A stretch of DNA of 64,000 bases from Acipenser ruthenus (taxonomy: Eukaryota; Chordata; Actinopteri; Acipenseriformes; Acipenseridae): positions 12,916,589-12,980,588 of the forward strand of contig NC_081217.1 in NCBI RefSeq assembly GCF_902713425.1, given 5' to 3'. A program made the position numbers and the translations under genes. This document shows, piece after piece, positions 1 through 12,107 of the stretch; the stretch's first letter is position 1; each line of letters begins with the position of its first letter. The notes under the pieces are model-generated. The model saw nothing but the letters and a program-made list of their open reading frames with translations. It was not told the DNA's origin and did not search any database.

Positions 1-289
1 GTCTTGCTTGGCTAGACCGCGTGTGTATGTGGAGTCTGCTCTGCAGCCCTCTATAAATCTTCCACTGCTGTGTGTTCCCCACCGCGTGGTAGCTGTACGG
101 TTTGCCCTACAGTCATTCATACAGTACACTAAGCACTTGCTGCAGCATCCCCCCCCCCCAAAAAAAATCCCTTTTCACCATTAAGAAGATGACCACAAAG
201 CACAATACTCCCTTAAGCACCAAGGTAAGTATTTCACCAAATAAGACACTGTACCAGCACTAGCGTCTCTGCTCTGCGGGTCAGCTGAC

Positions 290-600
290 GCTTAGGCGTC
301 TCGTGCTAGCGTCTCGACGCTCGGTACTCGCTCTGCGTGGTGTCAGCGCTTCGGCGCTTGATGCAGCGCTTCGGCGTTTGGGACTTGGTGCTCGACGCTT
401 GGTGCGTCGGTGCTCGGCGCTTGACACTTCGACACTCGGCGCTTCGACGCTCGGCGCTCGGCGCCTCGACGCTCGGCTCTTGGTGCCTCGACGCGTCGGA
501 GTTCTGACGCTCGACGCTCGGCGCTTCGACGCTAGACGCTCGACGCTCAACTCTCGACGCTCGACGCTCGGTGCTCGACGCACCTTCGATGTCATGCTCG
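290..600 (+). repeat. GC-rich minisatellite in leader of DIRS copy A
   Basis: Short direct repeats built on GACGCTCGGCGCTC-like units lie between the leader and the gag-like region. The same kind of array is much longer in copy B (16600-17450) and shorter in copy C (34430-34690). Its regular period keeps several frames open on both strands, but these are not genes. Confidence 0.85.
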
Positions 601-606
601 ACGGAA

Positions 607-2333
607 ATGTCGTGTTTCCATTGTTGCACGTCTTGCCAGGCGAAGCTGCCTGCCAGTGATCCGCACGATGAGTGCGTGGCATGTCTTGGTCCGCGCTGAC
701 GGATAGGGCTTTTTGCCACCGTTGTGCTGGTTTTCAGACACGCACCCTTCGGCAAAGGGCTAAGAAATCAGTGGGTGGGCACTCTCCCTCCTTGGGATCT
801 TCCCACACCATTTCAGCCCCGCCATCATCTACGGCGACGTCGCCAGGGCGACTGCAGCTCTCCACGAGCTTGGCCTCCCAGATTACAGCTGGTCAGAGGT
901 CCCCCACCAGACGTGCTAGGGCTCGCAGCCCCTCCCCATCTAGGGTATGCCCTCGTCGGGAGTCTAGGTCGCCCTCCAGATCGCCTCGACGTAGAGGACG
1001 CTCTCGTTCCCCTCGTCGCGACAGGCGATGCAGAGACAGGTCGGGGGTGGTAGAGCTAACCTCCAAGATGTCTCAGTTCATGGAGATGATGATGGGACAG
1101 CAGTCTCTTCTCATGTCCCTAGCTAATGCAGTGTCTCGAGCCCCAGAACAACTCACTGGGCCCGTCGCCAACCAGCCAGTGGCTCCTCTACAACCTCCAT
1201 TGGCCGTTTCCCTTCCACTGCAACCTCAGGACTGGGATATCGATGCCATTTCCAGGGATGCATCTGACATCCTGGAAGGGGACAGTATAGAGGCTGAGGT
1301 AGCCTCCCAGCACTCGGATCAGGTCGCTGAGTCCGAGGTGATGGATACTGACGACCCTCTGTGGTCTGTGGTGGACAGAGCAACCCGCCATTTGGGCATC
1401 GATTGGCCTGGGACAGAGCTTCCCCGGCGATCTCTGTTTGAGTCGCCTTCAGCCCAGTCCCATCAGTCCAGGATGCTTCTGGCATTCCCGGACTTTGTTA
1501 AAGAGGTGCAGTCTACTTGGGGGGCTCCGGCCTCTGCTCCTGCGATGTCTCGCAAGGCTTCGGCCTTTACTATGCAAGGGGCTAGTGAGGCCGGTTTAGC
1601 GTCCTTTCCACCGGTGGATGCTGCATTCGCCGCATTAGTGAAGACGCTGACACTATCTGGGCTTACTAAAGACCCAGCTTGCCCCAATAAGCAGTGCAGG
1701 ACCACAGAGATACACCTGAATAAAGGGTACTCTGCGGCCTCGGAGGCAGTTAGACTGTCTAATATAGCCAGTCTACTGACGGTTTACCAGGCGGCACTCC
1801 TTCGAGACCTACCTGAGTGCCCTTCTGCGGCCCTCAGAAGCGAGCTAGGCACACTCAGTTAGCTGCTGATTTAGCTAGCCCAGCTCAACGTGCGGGCTCA
1901 GGGCAGGAGCATCGTGTCTATGGTGGTGGCCAGAAGACATCTCTGGCTCTCGCAGGCGAGAGTGCAGAAGCCTGACAAGGCCCCTTTGCTGGATGCTCCG
2001 ATTACACCCGGACACACATTTGGTCTGGCGGTGGAGGAGATGTTGCAACGCTCCGTCAAGGCGCGGGAGGCGTCGCTGCAAATGGCTAAGATGTGGCCAA
2101 ATAAACAGTTCCAGCCAAAGCGGCCTCCGGAACAGCCATGGCGTAGGACACCATCACAGCAGCAGGCGCAACCACAGGGTAGTAGGACCTCCCTCATAGG
2201 TCCATCAGCGCGCGGCCAGCCTGGGTTTGCAAGACCGCGGCGCGTAGAATGGCGCCCTAGAGGAGGTGGCAGATCACGTCCTCGTGGCTCTGGCCAGGCC
2301 CCTCGTGAGCAAGCACAGCCAAAGCAGCCCTGA
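607..2333 (+). pseudogene. DIRS copy A gag-like region (fossil)
   Basis: Homologous to the gag-like reading frame of copy B at 17473-19212. Visible parts are the Cys/His-rich N-terminus, an Arg/Ser-rich tract (RSPSRSPRRRGRSRSP), an acidic middle, a helical domain resembling the LAP2-alpha C-terminal domain, and a basic tail rich in RPRG. Broken copy. A structural nucleic-acid-binding role is inferred from position and composition. Confidence 0.85.
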
Positions 2334-2339
2334 GGCATC

Positions 2340-4209
2340 CAGGCAGCTGTTAGCCCACCCTTACACTGTTCCACAGCTCCAGTTCTGGCAACAATGCACC
2401 AATGATATCTGGGTGCGCAAAACTATATCCACTGGGTACACCCTTCAGTTCCAGTTAAAGCCACACCCCTTCAGGGGGGTGGTCGTAACTGTAGTGAAGG
2501 ACCCGGTTCAGTCCTCAGCTCTGAATGTGGAAATACAGGCATTGCTCAGGAAGCGTGCCATTCAACAAGTAGACCCTGCTCTGATCGACCAGGGGTTCTA
2601 TTCCAAATACTTCCTAGTGCCCAAATAGGACGGCGGGTTCCGCCCTATTTTAGATCTGCAAGTACTGAACAAATACCTACGGCGGTTATCGTTCAGGATG
2701 CTTATGCACAGGCACATCATCCAGTCAGTCCGACACGGCGACTGGTTCACCACCGTGGACCTGACAGATGCGTACTTTCAAGTTCCCATCTGCCCGGGTC
2801 ACAGGAAGTATCTGCGTTTCGCATTCCAGAGCAGGGTGTACGAGTTTTGTGTCCTCCCATTCGGCCTGTCACTAGCTCCTCGAACCTTTTCCAAATGTAT
2901 GGATGCCATTTTAGCTCCCTTGCGGGCTCAAGGCGTCCGACTGCTGAACAATCTGGACGACTGGCTCGTCTGCGCGCAGTCAAAGGAGCAGTTGGCACAG
3001 CACACAGTGATGGTTACAGACCATCTTCAGCGGCTAGGTCTGAAGGTCAATTCAGAAAAGAGCCGCCTCGTGCCGAGCCAACAGACCGAATTCTTGGGTC
3101 TGCATCTGGACTCAGTGTCCATGGAAGCGACCCTGTCGACACAAAGAGTTGCCTCGCTGGAGCGGTGTCTCTCCCTATTCAGGTTGAGAGAAACAGTCAG
3201 CATGGAGCTGTGTCAGCGCATGCTGGGGTTGATGGCTGCCGCCTCGCAAGCCCTTCCTTTGGGCTTAATACACCAGAGACCTCTGCAGGCCTGGTTCAAT
3301 GCCTTCGCGTTGCATCCGCGGAGAGACAAGCACCGCAGGTTGAGGGTATCCCAAACCTGCTGGGAAGCACTGCGCTGGTGGAAAGTTCTGTCGAACATCC
3401 GCCAGGGCGTACGCTTGTGTCCCATCTTCCGAAGGGAAGTCATCACAACCGACGCTTCCAACCAGGGTTGGGGAGCAGTCTGGAATGGGACAGGGACACG
3501 TGGAGTGTGGTCAGGACCCTGGAGGTCAGCCCACATCAATGCTCTGGAACTCAGAGCGGTGGACCTCGCCATTCGGCACTTCTTGCCAGTGCTTCTAGGC
3601 AAGCACGTGTTAGTGCGGTCAGACAACACCACAGTAGTGGCGTATATCAACCGCCAGGGCGGCTTGCAGTCCCCCGGTCTTCATCGGATGGTAACACGGC
3701 TGTTGCTTTGGGCACAACCGCTTTTAGCCTCTCTGCGTGCGGTTCACCTACCGGGCAGAGTCAATTACGCAGCGGATCTTCTGTCCAGAGGAGGTCCTCT
3801 TGCAGACGAGTGGCGTCTTCACCCTCGGGTGGTAGAGTGCATTTGGGAATGGTTCGGCACAGCGCAAGTCGATCTCTTTGCTTCGCGAGAGACCACGCAC
3901 TGTCGCCTATGGTTCTCGGTGAAGGACCTCGACAGCCCCCTAGGAGTCGATGCACTGGCTCATGAATGGCCGCCAGGGCTCCTGTATGCATTTCCACCGA
4001 TTCCGATGCTCCCCGCCTTCTTGGAGAAGGTCAGGGTAGAGCAAGCGACAGTGATTCTGATCGCTCCTCGGTGGCCTCGGAGGATATGGTTCCCGAGTCT
4101 GGTGCAGTTGTTGCACGGTCGCCCGAGGGAGCTCGCTCTGCGAGCGGACTTGTTGTCCCAAGCCCAAGGAGGGCTATGGCATCCAAACCCCAAACTCATG
4201 CAGTTATGA
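2340..4209 (+). pseudogene. DIRS copy A RT / RNase H / methyltransferase-like region (fossil)
   Basis: Reverse transcriptase motifs include FTTVDLTDAYF and LPFGLSLAPRTF. RNase H follows (ITTDASNQGWGAVWNG), then the DIRS methyltransferase-like domain with VDLFASRETTHC and AFPPIPMLP. Order and spacing match copy B. Broken copy. Confidence 0.9.
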
Positions 4210-5276
4210 GCTTGGCCCCTGAGCGGGAGCGCCTGTCAGCCTTAGGGCTTTCGACGGCGGTTATATCGACCATTCAGAGTGCGAGAGCGCCCTCTACTAG
4301 GTCGCAGTATGCGTATAAGTGGCAATTGTTTCAAAGTTGGTGTCTGGCTGAGGGCCATGACCCGGTCTCCTGCCCTATGGCAGTGATATTACAGTTTCTG
4401 CAGAAGCTGCTAGATGAGGGGAAATCTCCCTCTACACTTAAAGTGTATTTAGCCGCCATTTCGGCTTGCCATGTACGCATTGACGGGTTATCACCTGGTT
4501 GCCATTTTCTGGCATCTCAGTTCCTGAAAGGCGCAAGACGCTTGCGGCCTCCAAGGATGACCAGTTTACCGTCATGGAGCCTTGATGTGGTGCTAGAAGC
4601 CCTTACCAAGGCACCGTTCGAGCCTCTCCACAGTGTGGATATGAAGTTCGTGTCTATAAAGACTGCGTTTTTGCTATCAGTGGTATCAGCAAAACGCGTG
4701 GGCGAGTTACATGCACTTTCGGTGCATTCATCATGTACTCGTTTCGCAGGAGACGGTTCTAAGGTCTCCATGCGTCCAAATCCGGCCTTTTTACCCAAGG
4801 TCATATCCCCGTTTCATATGAACCAACCAGTCGAGTTGATGGCGTTCCATCCTCCTCCTTTTTCTTCCCCAGAGGAAGAGCGGTTACACATACTCTGCCC
4901 TGTGCGGGCATTGAGGTGTTATATTGACCGCACAAGGACTGTGAGGCAAACAGAACAGCTGTTCGTATGCCATGGTTTGGGTCAGCTGTTGTCTAAGCAA
5001 CGCCTTTCCCATTGGATAGTGGATGCTATTAAGTGAGCATATGATTCTATGGGCCTTCTGCCACCAGGACAGTTGAAGACACATTCCACTAGGGGTATGG
5101 CAACATCCTGGGCCCTATTTAGAGGGGTGCCGGTGCCTGACATTTGCGCTGCAGCCAGTTGGGTTACACCGCATACTTTTACGAGGTTCTACCGGTTGAA
5201 TGTACTGGAATCCTCTGCTCCGTCATTTGGAGCATCTGTGTTACACTCTATTACGCCTCAGGTTGCTGACGTATAG
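3966..5276 (+). pseudogene. DIRS copy A tyrosine recombinase region (fossil)
   Basis: The recombinase core starts near APSTRSQYAYKWQLFQSW and carries the first catalytic Arg context SAKRVGELHAL and the C-terminal HSTRGMATSWALFRG and W...FYRLN signatures. Its 5' part overlaps the methyltransferase-like region in another frame, as in the whole copy B. Broken copy. Confidence 0.88.
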
Positions 5277-5450
5277 AGTGGTTGACAATATGGTGTGACT
5301 ATTCCACCTTAGGACAGGCGTCATTGCGAGCATAGATGCTGAGGCGCAGCTCCGCATATGCGTAGATGTACTGCCTACGCAGTTGCGTTATGACTTAAGT
5401 CTGTCCTACTGCCGAGAATCCTCCCTCGCGACGGCTTGGGTACACTGTTC

Positions 5451-5539
5451 CCATACCTTGATGGTTATTTTCGACTTGAAAGGGAACGATAAGTTGTGGA
5501 TGCAACCCCGGTTCCCTGAAAGTGAAAATAACCATCAAG
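5451..5539 (+). repeat. Internal complementary region of DIRS copy A
   Basis: Two joined segments: the left half (CCATACCTTGATGGTTATTTTCGACTT) is complementary to the outer end of the left terminal repeat of the family, the right half (GGTTCCCTGAAAGTGAAAAT) to the outer end of the right one. Such a region just inside the right repeat is diagnostic of DIRS and is thought to guide circle formation. Confidence 0.85.
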
Positions 5540-5571
5540 CCGTGAGGTCGCTCCGGAAGCCTTCACGGCCT

Positions 5572-5775
5572 GAAGAGCAAAAGAGGAAGTGACTCTCCGC
5601 GCGTTGCGTGTAGTAAGCTCCCAGGGGGGTGGGCTTACACGGCAGCTCGCGCGGAGGCCTATCGGCAGCTTTGCTATAAAGCTCAGCCAATCCCTACTGC
5701 CTGATGGCAATATCCCATACCTTGATGGTTATTTTCTCTTTCAGGGAACCGGGGTTGCATCCGGAACCTATCATT
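5572..5775 (+). repeat. Right inverted terminal repeat of DIRS copy A
   Basis: It reads from TGAAGAGCAAAAGAGGAAGT to the outer end GGTTGCATCCGGAACCTATC plus ATT. It matches the right repeats of copies B and C, and its reverse complement matches their left repeats. The left partner is outside the window. Confidence 0.85.
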
Positions 5776-5801
5776 CTGTTGGGCTCCGAGGGTGTTATCT
5801 A

Positions 5802-5872
5802 ATAAAACAACGTAATCGGTGAGCGCGTTCGGCTTAACCAAAAGGTTGGTGTTTCAAGCCCACGCAGGGACG
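5802..5872 (+). pseudogene. tRNA-Asn relic
   Basis: The 3' two thirds resemble tRNA-Asn: AATCGGTGAGCGCGTTCGGC, then TTAACCAAAAGGTTGG and CAAGCCCAC...GGGACG. The 5' acceptor strand is unrelated to the 3' strand, the anticodon loop has lost bases and box B is altered. The same decay occurs in units 2 and 3, so it predates amplification. Confidence 0.75.
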
Positions 5873-6590
5873 AGGCATTCTTTTCGTCAATCGCCTTTCT
5901 GTCAAGCCAGTAAACCTGTATATAATGAGAAACGTTCAACAGCTCGGAAACACCATAATAGAATCCAATGCCTTTACAAATGTGTTTTGAAACTGTTCAT
6001 TTTTCAAACAAATGCGGTTCTCAAAAATTGTTGTGCCTACTTTTTTCTATTGCTATTATTATTTTTTTTCCAGAGTAAGACGAACAGGCAGACATCCATG
6101 AAATAGGTAAACACTGCTACAGCGCTTGAACTGTCTCAACAAAAGTTTAGCTCTAAAACGTGTACATTGAAAGTCTATTAACATCTTTAACACAATCATG
6201 TGTGTTCCAGAAGCAGGTAATCCACATGGTGATCAATATAGTGAATGCTGGCTTGTTCACATATTAGCAAGGCGTTTTCAGGATTCACGCATATTCTGAA
6301 CAAGCACACTAGAATATGGTAATGAAAGGACAGGAAAATAACAGGTTTATTGGCTCTGGTCTTGTATCGTCACCCTGACTAGGTTACCAATGCGCAAATA
6401 TGAAGCATATTAAAACTTCTTCACAATCTTAAATCTTCCCACATGGATTTCAAACACTTACTGATAAGTACGGCCATATCCCAATGTAACTGCTTTGTTT
6501 GGATACCGACGATGGCTTGGATATTTGTTAAACCACGATACTATTGTTACCACTTTCTTTAGTACTACCAAATGTGCGTTTCCCATGTCA

Positions 6591-6663
6591 GCCCTAGTGG
6601 CCTAATGGATAAGGCACATGCCTCCTAAGCCAAGGATAGTCGGTTCGAGACCCATCTAGGTTG
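6591..6663 (+). tRNA. tRNA-Arg(CCT), probably decayed
   Basis: GCCCTAGTGGCCTAATGGAT (A box) and GGTTCGAGACC (B box) fit tRNA-Arg with anticodon CCT in loop CTCCTAA. The anticodon stem (ATGC/GCCAAG) and acceptor 3' strand (CTAGGTT) have mismatches, so this copy is probably inactive; the copies at 14939 and 25718 pair better. Confidence 0.75.
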
Positions 6664-7102
6664 GGGTGTTGTTATAAAAACGAACATAATTATGTTATGT
6701 TTTATTGGCATGTGATATTTTGTTGATCTTGTTATCTGCTAAGTCCGCTCACTCTAGCCAGAACGTGCTCGAGTGCTCTGGCAGCAGCCATGAAGCAAGT
6801 CAGTTTTTCAGTTGAAATAAATAACTACTTTGTTTTTGTGTATGGGGGTGTTTTGAAAAGATCAGTTAAATAGCTACGTATTTTGAAATAAAGATGTATT
6901 CATTATTAAGAGCATTAACACAATGTATATTGTATTTACATTTCCCATGTGTGCTTGACTTCTATAAATCGATGGAGTTTCAACAAAGGCATTTGACTTT
7001 GGTTCATTTGTTAGCCTATACTACCATCTACAGCATCACAACGGGTGTCGTTTACTTCTTTTGACTTCTTTTGGATATTTTCACAAACAACCGTGCGAGC
7101 AT

Positions 7103-7184
7103 GTAGTCGTGGCCGAGTGGTTAAGGCGATGGACTAAAAATCCATTGGGGTTTACCAGCGTAGGTTCGAATCCTGCCGACTACG
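7103..7184 (+). tRNA. tRNA-Ser body with anticodon AAA
   Basis: An 82-nt serine-type tRNA with long variable arm, perfect acceptor pairing (GTAGTCG / CGACTAC) and intact A and B boxes. The anticodon loop reads CTAAAAA where sister copies have CTAGAAA, so the anticodon is AAA, not AGA. By anticodon alone it would read Phe codons, but the body is that of serine. See findings. Confidence 0.85.
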
Positions 7185-7312
7185 TAAGCTTTCTTTTTAA
7201 TTGTATGTGTTCATTGCTAATACATGTTTAAAGATCAGGAATCTGAAATATTATTGGTTGTACTTCCCAAGCTTTCGGTGGACGTTTTAGAAATAAATTA
7301 ACAAGAAGAAAT

Positions 7313-7392
7313 GTCAGTGTGGGATTCGAACCCACGCCTCCATGGAGACTGCGACCTGACCGCAGCGCCTTAAACCGCTCGGCCATCCTGAC
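7313..7392 (-). tRNA. tRNA-Leu(CAG)
   Basis: On the minus strand: GTCAGGATGGCCGAGCGG, anticodon loop GTCAGGT between CTGCG and CGCAG, variable arm, and GGGTTCGAATCCCAC. The 3' acceptor strand is short by a few bases relative to the copy at 42600-42681, so function is uncertain. Confidence 0.8.
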
Positions 7393-7813
7393 TTACACCG
7401 ACGAATTTACACAACACTGCAGCACACTGCTGAACCTCCAATGTCTGACGCTGCAGTAAATCACCTGGCGTGTGCGTGTACTTATTCTTTTTCTGTTTAT
7501 ATTAAGAAGGGCGACTTGTTTTGTCGCATTATGTATGGGACCACAAGGACACTCCTCTTACAGAAAGAAAATATACTGCAAACAGAGCGATCGCTTCACG
7601 GTTTGAATCAAAATCAGAACAGTCTGTTAGGAAATGAACTTCATTAAAAAACCACAAAGGCATTACATAAATGTTACAGAAATATTTCGTAGACAGAACA
7701 GTTGTAACATATTTGAGTACATTTCTAAACAATCTGCTAATAACAGACATAATCTCAAAGCGCTATAATTTATTTTCAGCTCTTATGAAAGACAAGTATG
7801 GTTGTGCATTATA

Positions 7814-8300
7814 TCACAGAAAACAGGATAATCCTAGCGCTTCATTTAATCCCTCGGGTTGTACTGTATGGAGATAGAAGATCCATTTGGATTCACATTG
7901 TCATAGTTTTTGATCGAGATTATCACCTCCTCGAGCTTGAAATATTTTTTCGTATGCCACGGTATTTCAGATCTGAAATGGAATGTTTGGCATCTACGAA
8001 ATGTCTAGCTAGTGGTGAATGGATATCTTTTCTCCTAATTGAACTTTTATGCTTGCTCATTAATGCGCAATCGTTACTGTCTAGTAGTTTTACCAACATA
8101 TTGCAAATGGCAAGGACAAAAAATCAAATAAATGACATGCGTTGAAGCACAGGTCATCACTTGTAAGACACTGTACTCTTTTTTCGTTGTATGGCTTGTA
8201 AAATGCAAATGCATTATCACAGGCGGCACAATTACGACATGGAAAAAAAATCCAGTAGATTTGTCCAGTACACCTAGGTCTCTCGAACTTTTATATGAGT
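7814..8300 (-). pseudogene. Penelope-like GIY-YIG endonuclease fragment (unit 1)
   Basis: Reading on the minus strand, fragments match a Penelope-like element C-terminus: a Cys cluster (PCRNCAACDN), a GIY-YIG core of the form HLQYVGKTTRQLRLRIN, then HKSSIRRKDIHSPLARHF, FQARGGDNLDQ, and the E-x-x-WI-x-x-L...P-x-GLN ending. It is a decayed remnant present in all five units at the same place, so it was amplified with the tRNA genes. The reverse transcriptase part of Penelope is not seen. Confidence 0.75.
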
Positions 8301-8799
8301 CAGCCCTTAATAAACACTGTCTGTGTTCATTTCTGTGTACATAACATTGTCTATAAACAATACCTGTTATGTAAGCCTATTGGTATCAAACCAATCGCAA
8401 TTAATGCGATCCGTGTTTTCAGTCCATTTGATAGTTTTAATCAATCATCGAAAAAGCAGCAGTGCTTTGCAACTGTAGTTCGTCTTTTGTACCTTTTGAT
8501 AAGATACCCACTCAGAACGTGTCCGCTTCCTCCAGCCCCCGAAGGAACACTGGAGCGGTCATCAATAACAGCGAGCAGTTAGCCAAAAACAACACTCGCT
8601 GTCTCCTTCATGCTCAAAAACGAACACTCTCACTCTTCCTCGTGGATAGCGAGTCCAAACACTTTAGAAATGCATTTCGCTAGCATTATATAAAGTTTAT
8701 TAAAAAATTAAAAACACATTATAATCAATCACAAAACAAAACAAAAGGAAACTAAATATAAATCATAATCCTTTACAGGCTTGGTTACAAAACAAATCC

Positions 8800-10439
8800 T
8801 GACATTCTAAATCAGTTTAGAAAAACAAATCACCAAGTGAATTAATTTTCCATTTTTTAAAGCCACAGCTTTACCCAAAGCCACCATGTCTAGCCAAACA
8901 TAATCTCTTATTTTTACAATTACAATTTTACAAAAATCATTAACAGGAGTCTCAAGTTTTAAGTTGTACACATTCCGATTTCTCACTATCCACAATGCCT
9001 CTTTTACACAGTTAATAATAATCCACCCTTTTTCACTGGCATTTGTTTTATTCCCATTCTTTGGCCCATACAGTATCAAGTTCACACACATATCTTGATC
9101 TCTAATAAATTTCTTTGACAATCTCGTCACTCTTTTCCAGCATTCTTTTGCATACACACATTCAAAAAACACATGTTGGATTGTTTCTGCAGCTGTACAC
9201 CCTTTTTTTTAACACATTTGTCTGACTTTACCATATGCTTTTTATACAAATGTTCCTTACATGGTAACCTCCCATGCACTGATAACCATGCCACATCTTT
9301 TTGTCTATTATTTAACCTTGAATAATTTACATTTTTCCTTATGGTTTCCGAGGCTCTGTCATTCAAAAGCCTTACTCTGCACAGTTTTACAATTATCTCT
9401 TTCTTTTTTATTAATTCTTTTGCTGACCAATTCCCTTGCATCTTCTCACACAGGTTATTTTGCATTATAAAGCTCATTGTTTTCCTTTATAAAAAAGGCA
9501 TTTTATCACTATAAGGCACTGTATGTGTCAGTTTCATTAAACCCATTTTCCTCAAAGACTGACCAAAATAAAACCTAGCAAAGAAGCTATATTTTTTATT
9601 CATTTCAAATGCTGCATTAATTGTGTAACATACAAAATGCACCCATAGAACATAAATGACATTTGGAAAACCTTTTCCACCCTGGTTTCTCTGCACCATT
9701 ACAGTTTCCCTTTTCACCTTTTCAAATCTCCCTCCCCAGAAAATTGGAACAAGTGCCTAATTATTGTTCTACTCGTCACCAAGTTGGGTGGGAACACCCT
9801 TGCCACATATAATAAAATTGGCATCAATATCATTTTAACAATCAATAGTTTCCCTTCTAGTGTCAATTTTCTCAATTTCCAATATTCAATTTTTATTTTT
9901 AATTTTCTTAAAACTTCCACCCAATTCTTTATACCGTTAATTTCTCTATCAAACACCACCCCTGAAATCTTTACCCCCTCCTCCTCCACTATTAACACCC
10001 TCTCAATTTTCTCTTTTTCTTCCCACTCCCCCATACACATGGCATGGCTCTTTTCTATATTAATTTTAGAACCAGAAGCTCCCAAATAGCCTCATAATAT
10101 CTAAAGCTTTGTGAAAAGAATAGTTATCTCTGCAAATCAGAGCTACATCATCCATGTAGGCTACTAATTTCACATCTTGTTGTCCTGAACCTGGAATTAT
10201 CACCCCTGTTATCTGTTTTGATTTCCTTATTTTTGCTAATACAGGTTCTAATGCAAATATGTACAACAGTGGAGACAAAGGGCACCCCTGTCTTACTCCA
10301 GAATTTACTTGAAATGTCGGTGACAATAACCCATTAACCACCACCCTACCCCTGACCTCTTGGAAAAGCATTTTAATCCATTTAATAAATACTGAATTAA
10401 ATCCCATATATTCAAAGACTTTAAAATCAATTGAGACAG
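8800..10439 (-). pseudogene. LINE ORF2, C-terminal RT half and C-terminal domain
   Basis: Minus-strand pieces carry RT motifs VRQGCPLSPLLYIFALEP and the catalytic box AYMDDVAL, then the thumb (LEGKLLIVKMILMPILLYVARVFP) and a C-terminal region with KDVAWLSVHGRLPCKEHLYK and a degenerate Cys motif. This is the Tx1/L1-type ORF2 layout. Several frame changes break it into four pieces (10407-10066, 10085-9714, 9717-9487, 9477-8807). Its upstream half lies inverted next to it at 10440-12107. Confidence 0.85.
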
Positions 10440-12107
10440 ATATTTTTTGTTTGCAAGAGTGTGGGATCCCGTACTCTGATTATTATTATAAGCTTAAACA
10501 GGAATGGAACGTGGGAGAATCTGTGTGGTCTGGGTCCAATACAGAGAGAGCTGCAGGGCTTGTTTTTTTATTTAAAAACCCAAATATTATGGTAGTGGAA
10601 ATACACAAAGTATTCCCGGGACATTTATTAGTTGTAGATGTTAAATATAGAGACACAGAATTGCGGCTAGTAAATGTATATGGGTCTCAGTCGAGGGTTG
10701 AGAGAGTTAAATTGTTTGAACAGTTAAGGGTATTTTTAGTTACTAATAAAATATTGCTTGTAGCGGGGGATTTTAATTGTGTCATATTAATTGAAGACCA
10801 GAAAAAAGAAAAAAATAGATGTATCTGGTAATCTTTTGAAAATTCTGATAAATGAAGCGGGTTCAATAGACGTTGCAAAAAGTTTTTGTCCCTCTGACCC
10901 AGGGTACACGTGGTCTAATAGTTCCACTAGTTCAAGGATAGATTTTTGTTTTGTTCCATGCTCTGTAAATATTTAGAATTTTAGTTTAGAATCTGTTTTT
11001 TTTTTCAGACCATAGAATGTTAAAGATTTCAGTAGAATTAACGGGGGGAACTAAGTATGGAAGAGGGGTGTGTAAGTTAAAACTGTAATTTATTAAATGA
11101 TGAAAAATTGATTAAATCGTATAAGAAAAGGTATTTGGAATGGAGAGAGTTGAAGGTGTGTTTTGATTCTATAAGTGAATGGTGGGAGATGGTAAAGTCT
11201 CGTACTAAGGGTTATTTTATAACAATGGGGAGGAAACAAGCACAAAGGAATAAAAAGAGATATTTGAAACTTCAAAAAAGAGTGCAAAATCTAATAAAAT
11301 TACAAGGGGAAGGCTTTGATTTTGGCGACGAAATTAGAGAGATAAATCACAAACTCTTTGATTTATTTAGAGAGATGGAAAAGAAAGTGCGCTTTAGAGC
11401 TAGGGTGAATCATTTAGAGAAGGATGAGACGTGCAATCATTTCTTCTTTCGTGAATTAGGGAAGAAAAAAAGTTTTGTGCAAAGTTTAAGAGATGGGGAG
11501 GGGGAAGTGGTAACAGAAATGAATGACATCTTAAATGTTACAAAAAAGTTCATGAAGATCTGTATAGAAAGAGGGAAACAGAAAGTGATGGAGTGTCAAA
11601 TTAGCAAGGAAGATAATATTAATCTAATTCATAAATTAAGGATGGAAGTGAAACAGGTGGTTTTTTCATTTGGAAAGGGGAAGACCGCAGGTTTAGATGG
11701 TCTTCCCATTGAATTTTATCAGGTTTTCTGGGAAGAGATTAAATATGATTTAATGGAAATGCTTAAGGAATGCTTTGAGGGGGAAAGTTTAGGCAAGTCT
11801 ATGAGAGAAGGTGTAATAACAATTTTATTTAAAAATAAAGGGGATAGAAATGACTTGAAAAATTGGAGGCCAATTACGCTGTTAAATTGTGATTACAAAA
11901 TTTTATCCAAGACTATAATGGGCAGATTACAAAAAGTAACAGATAAATTAATTAATCCGGACCAGGTGTGTGGTGTCCCGGGAAGAATGATAGGGGATAA
12001 TCTGAATTTAATAAGAGATGCATGTTTATATGCAAAGGAGAGGGGACTCCCTTTATGCCTTATTAATATAGATCAGGAGAAAGCATTTGACAGGGTGGAC
12101 CAATAAT
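10440..12107 (+). pseudogene. Inverted ORF2 segment: AP endonuclease and N-terminal RT
   Basis: On the plus strand, opposite to the rest of the LINE. It begins inside the endonuclease (DIFCLQECGIPYSD), continues with LVNVYGSQSR and LLVAGDFNCV, YTWSN...SRIDF, then a 332-residue open stretch (11108-12106) with KTAGLDGLPIEFY, NWRPITLLNCDYKILSK and INIDQEKAFDRVD. It stops exactly where the sense-strand RT half begins at 10439 (SIDFKVFEYMGF), and its first residues continue the ORF2 start at 12108-12192. The whole block was therefore flipped in place. Confidence 0.87.

Larger units (their letters stand above)
1..5775 (+). mobile_element. DIRS-type tyrosine-recombinase retrotransposon, copy A (left end outside window)
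   Basis: The element runs in from the left edge; its first bases match the leader of copy B at about 16300. Parts in order are leader with a GC-rich minisatellite, gag-like region, RT/RNase H/methyltransferase-like region, tyrosine recombinase, internal complementary region and right inverted terminal repeat. The right end abuts CTGTTGGGCTCC, which in unit 2 (14078-14088) directly follows GTT, so the outer border is placed at 5775. It is broken, with roughly three or more interruptions relative to copy B, and is an old copy. DIRS elements replicate by reverse transcription and integrate with a tyrosine recombinase instead of a DDE integrase. Confidence 0.93.

Noticed and set aside
303-755. 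Arg/Ser-rich open frames on both strands
   Set aside because: They come from the 8-20 bp period of the GC-rich DIRS leader repeat and have no conserved protein features.
2847-3965. Long second frames inside the DIRS RT regions (also 19273-20532 and 37194 onward)
   Set aside because: They lie out of frame over conserved RT/RNase H sequence and show no domain; copies share them only because the coding frame is conserved.
7441-7647. Possible small conserved gene MSDAAVNHLACACT... found in several units
   Set aside because: It is spacer copied with the unit; it accumulates changes freely and has no recognisable domain.
10440-12107. Twin-priming 5' inversion of the LINE
   Set aside because: ORF1 and the ORF2 start lie in sense beyond the inverted block, and all are inside one insertion by comparison with empty units.
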